Assembly: GCA_016839955.1 (NCBI GenBank)
Contig: JAEOTI010000494.1
Location: forward strand, 1-5,788
Direction: 5' to 3'
From: Candidatus Hodarchaeota archaeon
Lineage (GTDB): Archaea > Asgardarchaeota > Heimdallarchaeia > Hodarchaeales > YT1-057
Length of the DNA: 5,788 bases
Shown: positions 1 to 5,500 of the stretch, piece after piece
Layout of the letters: each line of letters begins with the position of its first letter
Numbering within the stretch: position 1 is the stretch's first letter
The notes under the pieces: generated by a model
The model's database searches: none
Told to the model about the DNA's origin: nothing
Seen by the model: the letters and a program-made list of their open reading frames with translations, nothing else
Position numbers and translations under genes: made by a program

Positions 1-276
1 AACCTCTGGGTGGAAAAAGGACTCCTTGAGGTATCATTTGTTGGTGGTTTCCCCGGCTATTTCCTGAATTCGACCTACAACATAATTTCCAAATTTGGAC
101 TTTTGATGGGGGATTTGTGGATTCTCGTAGTCAGGAACTGGGTTGAGTAGATAGGTCTGGTCCTGTGTCTTTACTGCAAGAACTGTTTGATTCTTCAGAC
201 CTAAAAAATAACTGATTGAGAACGAGAAGATGTCTTGTACATCTTCTAGAGGAATGATCGTTGTCTATAGCCCTAG
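1..276 (+). pseudogene. Degraded coding-like stretch at the left edge, no intact gene
   Basis: No frame stays open through this stretch. Frame 1 is open from 1 to the TAG at 148-150 and reads like a beta-rich extracellular segment (for example VSFVGGFPGYFLNSTYNI). From about 75 frame 3 looks more protein-like (FDLQHNFQIWTFDGGF), but it meets a TGA at 144-146, resumes, and ends at a TGA at 213-215. Further TAG codons at 247, 268 and 274 close the frame used by the ORF that follows. The pattern suits a decayed gene with at least one frame change and several nonsense changes, perhaps the 5' part of the surface-protein remnant downstream. No family is recognised. It could instead be non-coding DNA with chance open stretches. 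Confidence 0.3.
225..247 (+). other. Perfect 9-bp stem-loop
   Basis: AGAAGATGT (225-233) and ACATCTTCT (239-247) are exact inverted copies around a 5-base loop, CTTGT. The hairpin begins 10 bases after the TGA at 213-215 and lies before the open frame at 277. There is no T-run after it, so it is not a classic intrinsic terminator. It may mark the end of the old reading frame or be incidental. Confidence 0.4.
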
Positions 277-705
277 ATAGAACTTGAATTGTTCCAAGAG
301 TTCAGTTCCTTTGAAGACACTCCAAATTATACCTACTTTTGGACGGTTCCAGATACTAAAGGACCAACTGAAGTCAAAGTCGAAGGGACAATTGACTCCG
401 TCAATACTACAACGGAAATCTGGAAAGTTGTACAAGTTGATTTCTTGTTCTTTGACAGTCTTTCTCCGAAAGGCAATGTTGTAGAAGTTGATGAAATCTT
501 TTTCTTTAATGTCTCTTCTACAGAACGATTTCGGGTACTTTTGGAAGGAAATATCTTCTTAGATTGGACAATGAATGGAGAAATAAATTTATCTACTTCA
601 CTAACAACCAGGGGATTGCACATCTTGACTGTTGAGGTCGAAGATGATTATGTATACCAAACAAGAGTAGATTTCAATATCGTGGGAATTATTATTAATT
701 ATTAA
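277..705 (+). CDS. Beta-rich extracellular-type protein, probable C-terminal remnant
   Basis: The frame is open from 277, just after a TAG at 274-276, to the TAA at 703-705. The first usable initiator is a TTG at 289, which gives 138 residues. There is no Shine-Dalgarno site before it and no signal peptide, so the true start was probably lost upstream. Counting from that TTG, the protein is a chain of alternating hydrophobic beta-strands with few charges. Residues about 70-130 look like an Ig/PKD-type sandwich: a strand ending FLDWTMNGE, then the GLHILTVEVEDD hairpin resembling the 'G-x-H-x-L-x-V-x-V-x-D' end of such domains, then the closing strand RVDFNI. Sequons (NTT, NVS, NLS) fit a secreted, possibly glycosylated product. 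It has no membrane anchor at either end. I read it as the tail of a broken surface-protein gene. A small intact protein starting at TTG 289 is possible. No specific function is recognised. Confidence 0.5.
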   Translation: MELELFQEFSSFEDTPNYTYFWTVPDTKGPTEVKVEGTIDSVNTTTEIWKVVQVDFLFFDSLSPKGNVVEVDEIFFFNVSSTERFRVLLEGNIFLDWTMNGEINLSTSLTTRGLHILTVEVEDDYVYQTRVDFNIVGIIINY

Positions 706-818
706 CCTTTTCAAGTATTTGTCATCCATATTCATGAATAAAAAGAAATATTAGAACATTCTTTATTTTTGGAAGAGTAGTATCTAATATTAAAATCAAA
801 AAAGGGAAAGATTAAACT
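706..818 (+). promoter_or_regulatory. Promoter region of the coiled-coil gene with inverted repeats
   Basis: This AT-rich gap contains a perfect 12-base palindrome, TATTCATGAATA (729-740). It also has a perfect 9-bp inverted repeat, AATATTAGA (747-755) with TCTAATATT (783-791), separated by 27 bases. The most TATA-like string, CTTTATTTTT (761-770), lies between the two arms. Transcription would then start near 790-797, giving a leader of about 25 bases. A purine-rich AAAGGGAAAG (802-811) before the ATG at 819 could serve as a weak ribosome-binding site. Symmetry around the core promoter suggests an operator, but no regulator is identified. Confidence 0.4.
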
Positions 819-1106
819 ATGAGCGAAAAAGATCGTAGAAAAAGGGAAAAGGAATCAATAGAGAAACTAGATGAAGCAGAAAAAATAGTTAAAGGAGTAC
901 GAAAGAAAGAAGAATCCGCCAGAAAGTTGGATAGAGCAGCTACTAAATTGGACGTTGAAGCGGAGAAACATCCAGAAAAAGCCTTTGAAAAGCACAGACA
1001 AGCCACTAAAAAACGTGAAGAAGCCGCGGATAAACGAGAAGAAGCCAATGAAAAACGAGAAGAAGCTACTAAAAAACGAGATGAAGCTCAGGACCTTCTT
1101 CATTAG
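819..1106 (+). CDS. Small highly charged coiled-coil protein with heptad tandem repeats
   Basis: ATG at 819 to TAG at 1104-1106 encodes 95 residues made almost entirely of Lys, Glu, Arg, Asp and Ala. It is predicted to be one continuous helix, with no signal peptide or membrane segment, so it is probably cytoplasmic. Residues 57-91 are five 7-residue units: EKHRQAT, KKREEAA, DKREEAN, EKREEAT and KKRDEAQ. The last four are also visible in the DNA as 21-bp tandem units sharing AAACGNGANGAAGC. The spacing suits a dimeric or higher-order coiled coil, with alanine as the only regular small core residue; a single charged helix (SAH-like) is the alternative. The repeats probably grew by duplication. 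A purine-rich stretch lies 8 bases before the ATG and a promoter-like region precedes it. No family or function is recognised. The wide open frames on the opposite strand (phenylalanine/serine-rich) are shadows of this composition. Confidence 0.75.
   Translation: MSEKDRRKREKESIEKLDEAEKIVKGVRKKEESARKLDRAATKLDVEAEKHPEKAFEKHRQATKKREEAADKREEANEKREEATKKRDEAQDLLH
987..1091 (+). repeat. 21-bp tandem repeat, five units (coding)
   Basis: There are five consecutive 21-bp units at 987-1007, 1008-1028, 1029-1049, 1050-1070 and 1071-1091. The last four are close copies built on AAA-CGN-GAN-GAA-GCN. The first is diverged (EKHRQAT) but in the same heptad phase. The unit equals exactly seven codons, so gain or loss of a unit changes the helix length without breaking the frame. 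Confidence 0.75.
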
Positions 1107-1210
1107 CTACACCTCTCATTTTTTCAAAAGAAATTTTTTCGAAAAGAACTTCATTGCTTTTTTCCCCGACTATCTAAAGACCTAACCTATTAGGGAGTGG
1201 AGTGAAGTGA
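1107..1210 (+). terminator. Triple oligo-T tract, probable archaeal-type terminator
   Basis: Directly downstream of the coiled-coil gene are three T6 runs at 1119-1124, 1134-1139 and 1158-1163. The first two lie in a tandem near-duplicate, TTTTTTCAAAAGAAA (1119-1133) and TTTTTTCGAAAAGAA (1134-1148), which differ by a one-base insertion. Archaeal RNA polymerase terminates at oligo-T on the coding strand without needing a hairpin, so this is a plausible terminator for the gene at 819. The rest of the gap holds a small CCTAA/TTAGG hairpin (1181-1194, tetraloop CCTA). Confidence 0.5.
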
Positions 1211-1672
1211 TTGAATGCCTATCACCCTTCTTGCACAATTCTGAATGGAAAATATTTAGTGAAAGTATCAGTCACTCCAATGGGTACTTACCTACGACTC
1301 TGCAATCTAAAAGGTCATTATCTCAAACGTCTGAATCTTGGATCATCTCTTGCAGATATTCGTAGAGCTTTGACTACGACTCAACGCACCAAACTGTATC
1401 GCAAACCCACTATCCATGTTGGTGGGCATACTTGAGTCATTCCCCAGACCAAAGGCATTATTTTTACCTACAATCATGCTGTACGAGAAGCTGTTGTGAA
1501 CGCTCTGATTGGGAATTTCAGCACTTGGTGGTATGTTGATGATATTGAAATTTTCTTTGGTCCAATTTCCGATAGTGATTGTACTGAAGACACCTCTTTG
1601 AATTTGAATATTCTTGTGGTTATTGCATCTGTGTTTTCGATCTCAGTTTTTAAACTAAGGAAATATAATTAG
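1211..1672 (+). pseudogene. Interrupted gene: one frame with an in-frame TGA and a C-terminal membrane helix
   Basis: A TTG at 1211, with GGAG eight bases upstream (1199-1202), opens a frame of 74 codons that stops at TGA 1433-1435. The same frame then continues for 78 more codons to TAG 1670-1672. Read through the TGA, this is a 153-codon product. After the TGA, residues 86-114 contain AVREAVVNALI followed by DDIEIFF. This resembles the 'A-x-R-E-A-x-V-N-A' block and later 'IEI' strand of HATPase_c_4 / COG2865 (AlbA/Schlafen-related) regulators, but the usual HRDY after the block is GNFS here. The last 21 residues are a hydrophobic helix ending in KLRKYN, like a C-terminal membrane anchor. 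The two signatures do not normally occur together, so the frame may be a chimera of decayed pieces. Alternatives are a genuine 74-residue protein ending at 1435, or recoding at the TGA; nothing around the TGA looks like a redox selenocysteine site. No confident function. Confidence 0.4.
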
Positions 1673-1843
1673 TGAAACAAGTTACTCAATCATTCAATAT
1701 AATCAGGATTCACTTTCTAACCTATCTCTATAATCTAGGTAATAGTTCTTCCTCTACTTACGTATTGTTCAGAAACCATGATTTAATTAAAAACTCCTAC
1801 AAAAACGGATAAGAAACTTACATAATTTGTTGGTGATTTCACA
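1673..1843 (+). promoter_or_regulatory. Promoter and ribosome-binding site of the winged-helix gene
   Basis: No coding frame is seen in this gap. TTTAATTAAAAAC (1782-1794) is the best TATA-like element and would place the transcription start near 1810-1817. GGTGA (1832-1836), matching the anti-Shine-Dalgarno end of archaeal 16S rRNA, sits 7 bases before the TTG at 1844 and decides that start. A short ACCTA/TAGGT inverted repeat (1720-1724 / 1736-1740) is also present and may be chance. Confidence 0.5.
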
Positions 1844-2287
1844 TTGAAGAACTCCAAACTGGACCGAATTCGCAAAGATCTTGGTGGTACTACCTTAATA
1901 GTCTATATGTATATTCTTCGAGAGCATAAAGTCGGAGTGAGAGCGACACAACGAGCCCTATCATTAACTTCTCCAAGTATTGCGAGTTATCACCTTGAAA
2001 AACTCGTTAATTCTGGTCTTATTGAGAAAGATTCAACAGGTACCTATCAACTCCTTCGTAAAGCAGATATCCCATCACTATCCCAGTATATTTTACTGGG
2101 CAAATGGATTGTACCTAGGTATTTGTTTTATGCTAGTTTTTGGACAATTTTTTATTTTGGATTTCTAATTTTATTTTACCAAGGGGAACTAACTGCCTCA
2201 AATGCCTTTGGAATATTCGTTGGAGGAATATCTTGCCTAATTTTTTGGCTTGAAACACTTAAGGCCTTTCTTGATAGACCTTTTTAA
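1844..2287 (+). CDS. Membrane-anchored winged-helix DNA-binding protein
   Basis: The start is a TTG at 1844, supported by GGTGA 7 bases upstream; the TAA is at 2285-2287; length 147 residues. Residues about 14-75 form an ArsR/MarR-like winged helix-turn-helix: helix TTLIVYMYILRE, then TQRALSLTSPSIASYHLEKLVNSG as helix-turn-recognition helix (key S43, S45, S48, H50, L51, L54, G58), then the wing LIEKDSTGTYQLL. Residues 93-113 and about 118-137 are two hydrophobic helices joined by the short loop GELTAS, and the protein ends FLDRPF. It is therefore probably an inner-membrane protein with its DNA-binding domain in the cytoplasm: a one-component regulator that could couple a membrane or surface state to transcription. 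Similar wHTH-plus-two-helix proteins occur in many archaea, mostly with unknown ligand and target. It lies 241 bases upstream of the A2M-like gene on the same strand, so that gene is a candidate target (inference). It has no recognisable sensor domain outside the membrane helices. Confidence 0.85.
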   Translation: MKNSKLDRIRKDLGGTTLIVYMYILREHKVGVRATQRALSLTSPSIASYHLEKLVNSGLIEKDSTGTYQLLRKADIPSLSQYILLGKWIVPRYLFYASFWTIFYFGFLILFYQGELTASNAFGIFVGGISCLIFWLETLKAFLDRPF

Positions 2288-2311
2288 AAATAATATTATC
2301 AATAACTCTAG

Positions 2312-2337
2312 AATGATTTGTAAGGATCATTTTATTT
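2312..2337 (+). terminator. Hairpin plus T-rich tail after the winged-helix gene
   Basis: AATGAT (2312-2317) pairs with ATCATT (2326-2331) around an 8-base loop and runs straight into TTTATTT (2331-2337). It lies 25 bases after the stop codon of the winged-helix gene. The T-rich tail fits termination there, which would separate this gene from the downstream promoter. The stem is short and AT-only apart from two G-C pairs. Confidence 0.4.
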
Positions 2338-2380
2338 AATAAACTTAAATTGCTTCTTATTTATTTTTTACTGAATTAGT

Positions 2381-2431
2381 GTTCGAAAAAGTCGAACAGG
2401 TGTGCGAATCCTTAGAACACACCGTTCGACT
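2381..2431 (+). promoter_or_regulatory. Long bulged stem-loop with an alternative pairing arm
   Basis: The left arm 2390-2404 (A-GTCGAAC-a-GGTGTG) pairs with the right arm 2418-2431 (CACACC-GTTCGAC-T) over 14 base pairs, broken only by a bulged A at 2398. The loop is 13 bases. Just upstream, GTTCGA (2381-2386) can pair instead with TCGAAC (2392-2397) around a 5-base loop. The same TCGAAC therefore has two exclusive partners, 2381-2386 or 2424-2429. In DNA terms this is three TTCGA-type half-sites in alternating orientation. It may be a protein operator, a terminator or attenuator on upstream read-through RNA, or a small structured RNA. It lies about 40 bases upstream of the likely TATA box of the A2M-like gene. 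Confidence 0.55.
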
Positions 2432-2471
2432 CAATAGGTTTATTTTATCTAAGACCTTAGGGTTCTTGTGA

Positions 2472-2518
2472 ATATAAATTTCATTAAGCAACTTAAATTT
2501 TAATAAAAAAACTAGGAG
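2472..2518 (+). promoter_or_regulatory. TATA-like box and Shine-Dalgarno site of the A2M-like gene
   Basis: ATATAAAT (2472-2479) is the best TATA-like element, predicting a start of transcription near 2500-2506 and a leader of about 25 bases. AGGAG (2514-2518) lies 10 bases before the ATG at 2529 and fixes that start. A second T/A-rich string, TTTATTTTAT (2440-2449), directly beside the stem-loop is an alternative TATA site. Confidence 0.5.
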
Positions 2519-2528
2519 TCCTTCTCTG

Positions 2529-5500
2529 ATGGATAAAATAATAAAATTCAACCTTAATAAAAGTTTGAAAGCCTTAACTGGACTTATTATTGTTTTAATA
2601 ATTACAACAAGCTCTTTTTATGCTGTTATTCCTATTTCTGCGAATAACAGTTACCAAAACTCTGATTCACTCACAGAATCATATTCAATGATTGACAATG
2701 ATCCAACAAGCTCTACACCAAGTGATGATTATGGTACACCTGCAATTAAGAGTTTAATTGAGGGAAACCAGCAAGATATTTACGAAAAGAAAATTAAAAT
2801 TCCATCAGAGAATAGAGAATCTAATTCAACATTAAAAACAATGACTAATGAAATAGTAGTCAATTTAGATTTAAATAAGCAGTATTACTATCCTGGAGAG
2901 AGAGTAATTTTCCTAGTTCAGGTTACTGAAGGATTTTCTCCGGTAATAAATGAATATGTAAGTGTAAAAATTCGTGATGATGTTCAATATATTGTATATG
3001 ATAGTGGAGGTTTTCTTAATTCGAGTGGTCAATGGCAGGGAGACTTTTTACCCTCGGCAGAAGGATTATACTTTATAGAAATTAGAGTATTAGACAGAAC
3101 CCGCTATGCAAATTTTCAAGTTTCTAGTATCGGACTCTTTTGGCGACATCCTTGGGAATTCAAAGCTGGGCAAGAAGTTCGTTCTCTTGCAATAGTGCTC
3201 AATACAACTTCCTTTTCACCAATTGAAGGAGCACAACTTATTCTCAATATTATAAAGCCATATGATGGCGATACAGAAGAAGATACTGTAGAAGTTTTTT
3301 CTGGATTCACGGATGAAAATGGCATTTGTGATATTAATTATACATTTCCAGATTCACTTACTGGTTACTATTATAATGCTAATATAACTGCAAGTTATAA
3401 TGGAAAAAACACCTCTAGTCAACAATGGCTGTGGACATATTATGATTATTCTTATTATGAAGACAATCAGGAAGGCTCTGATAATTATGAATTTATAATC
3501 ACCACAGATAAACCCCTTTATTCAGCAGGAGAGAGAATTAATTACAGATGTATAGTATGGGAGAAAAATCACCTTACAGTTTCGAAAAAACCTGTTCAAT
3601 TACCAGTTGACATTGAGGTTGTTTCACCATCTGGTCTAACTCTAATCAAGAAGATTATTCCAACCAATGAAAATGGTATCGTTTCTTCCAGTTTTACAAT
3701 AGATGTGGACGCTGAACTTGGCAATTATACTATAATTATGAGTGTTGGATCAGCTTCTACTAGTAAATCTGTGAAAGTGGATAAATACGAACTACCTGCC
3801 TTCAGGGTTACAAATACTTTGAAACCCAATTATGACTATCATTTTGGGAGTTTTATTGAAATTGAAGGAATCATCTCTGCAAATTATTATTTTGGTCAAC
3901 CTGTCTCAGATGGTCAAATTGAATATACTATTTACTTTGATGGTAGCCAAGTCAAGAAATCTGGTACTGGAAAACTATCAAAGGATGGAAATTATCATTT
4001 CAAGACCATATTGGCGCAAGCAGATGCAGATTATGAAATAGAGCTGATACTTACCGATACAGTTGGCAGAGAGGTTACTGCTAACGTTAGAATACCTGGT
4101 CGTTCCGAAATTGGAGTATATGGGTATGTTTATCCCTACATTCCCATGCCACAAGATACTGTATATTGTAATGTGTGGGCTTACGACAAAACAAATGATG
4201 AGTTTTGGGGGTATCCAATTGATGAAGGAACAGCGACGTTTAAGGTTATTGGAGTTTCAATTCTCAATCAGGAGAAAAAAATTAGACAGTTTGAGGTTGA
4301 TTTAGGTGATTGGGGATGGGCTTCAGCATCATGGGTTTTATCTTCTCAAGAAATTAAGCTTTATTATAGATTTAAAGTCTTTGTTGAGATTGAATCAAAC
4401 GATGGTAGAAAAGGATCAACTACCTTATTCTTTGGGTATTCACGCATAAATGCATCAATTGATGTTCAAAATTTCCCCTATCAACCTGGTGATGAGGTGA
4501 CAATAGCACTTTCAATTACAGATAGAATAACTGGGTCAAGAACATCTGTAGATGGTGAGATATTTATCTTTGATCCTGATTGGGACGTTATAACTTCTAC
4601 AGAAGGGAAATTTACTGATGGAGATTCATTTTCTTTCACTCTTTCTCCTCTCACGAAATCTGGCGAATATTTGATTGGATTTTCTATAATAGAAAAGATT
4701 AATCTCTATTTTTATGACTACTATTACTATCATTATATAAAATCAACATTCAGAGTTGGTCCTGAATATTCTTTTGATCTCTCAGTTTCTCCGGACTCAA
4801 TAGTAATGGGAGAAACCATCCAAATTTCGGGTCATTATTCCATGGAAACTAACGTTCCAGCAATTATTGAAATTGCAAAGCGTGGAATAGTTGATTTCTA
4901 CATTATACAATCGTCTGGATCATTTTCATTTCAATTAGATGATACTTTCAACCTAGCTCCTCGATTTTTAATTAGTATGTTTGTTATCGATACCCAAGGT
5001 GTTATTTTTGTCTCTACAATAACAGTTGAGGTTGATTCTAGCATCTTTCTTGACTTTAATATGGATAAAGATATGTACCAACCTGGTGAAACTGTATCAA
5101 TTTCAATGAGTACGAAAAATGCAAAAAATGAATCTATTAATTCCCAAGGAGCTATGTCTTTTCTTGACTCTGCAATATATGGTCTAGTTGAAGACACTGA
5201 AAGTGAAGCTGTATATTTTGAGGAAGAAACATTTTACCCTGTTTTAAGAACCATCACCTCTTGGACACCTTACGATGATTACTGGTGGTGGTGTGCCTAT
5301 CCATTTTATTACGAAAGCTTCGGTGCATATGGACAGTCACGATATGGATATGGTTTATATGAAACCTATGACTCAGCAAAGCGTGGAGAAGGAGAACCAA
5401 CTCAAAATATTGAAGAGAGTAGTCCTAATCTACCTCAAAAAGAAGTCAAAATTCGTGATAACCTTCCTGAATCTGCCTATTGGCATCCAGAACTTCTTAT

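Noticed and set aside
333..623. Reverse-strand open frame of 96 codons
   Set aside because: It lies antisense to the frame at 277-705, is Ser/Thr/Lys-rich without domain features, and the + strand reading has a far more natural beta-domain pattern.
812..1103. Two reverse-strand frames opposite the coiled-coil gene
   Set aside because: Their Phe/Ser/Leu-rich sequences are exactly what the Lys/Glu-rich repeat codons give when read backwards; there is no independent start signal.
955..1185. Alternative + frame through the repeat (KPLKN / EKKLLKN pattern)
   Set aside because: It is a frame-shifted reading of the same 21-bp repeats, runs on into the T-tracts, and has no ribosome-binding site.
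1433..1435. TGA as a selenocysteine codon
   Set aside because: The surrounding residues (GGHT / VIPQ) have no redox-site pattern such as CxxU, and I could see no convincing SECIS-like hairpin nearby.
2312..2431. CRISPR array or mobile-element end
   Set aside because: The inverted repeats are single hairpins without regularly spaced repeats, target-site duplication or a transposase gene nearby.
2357..2551. Reverse-strand frame across the intergenic stem-loop
   Set aside because: It covers the stem-loop, promoter and start of the A2M-like gene, has biased composition and no recognisable start context.
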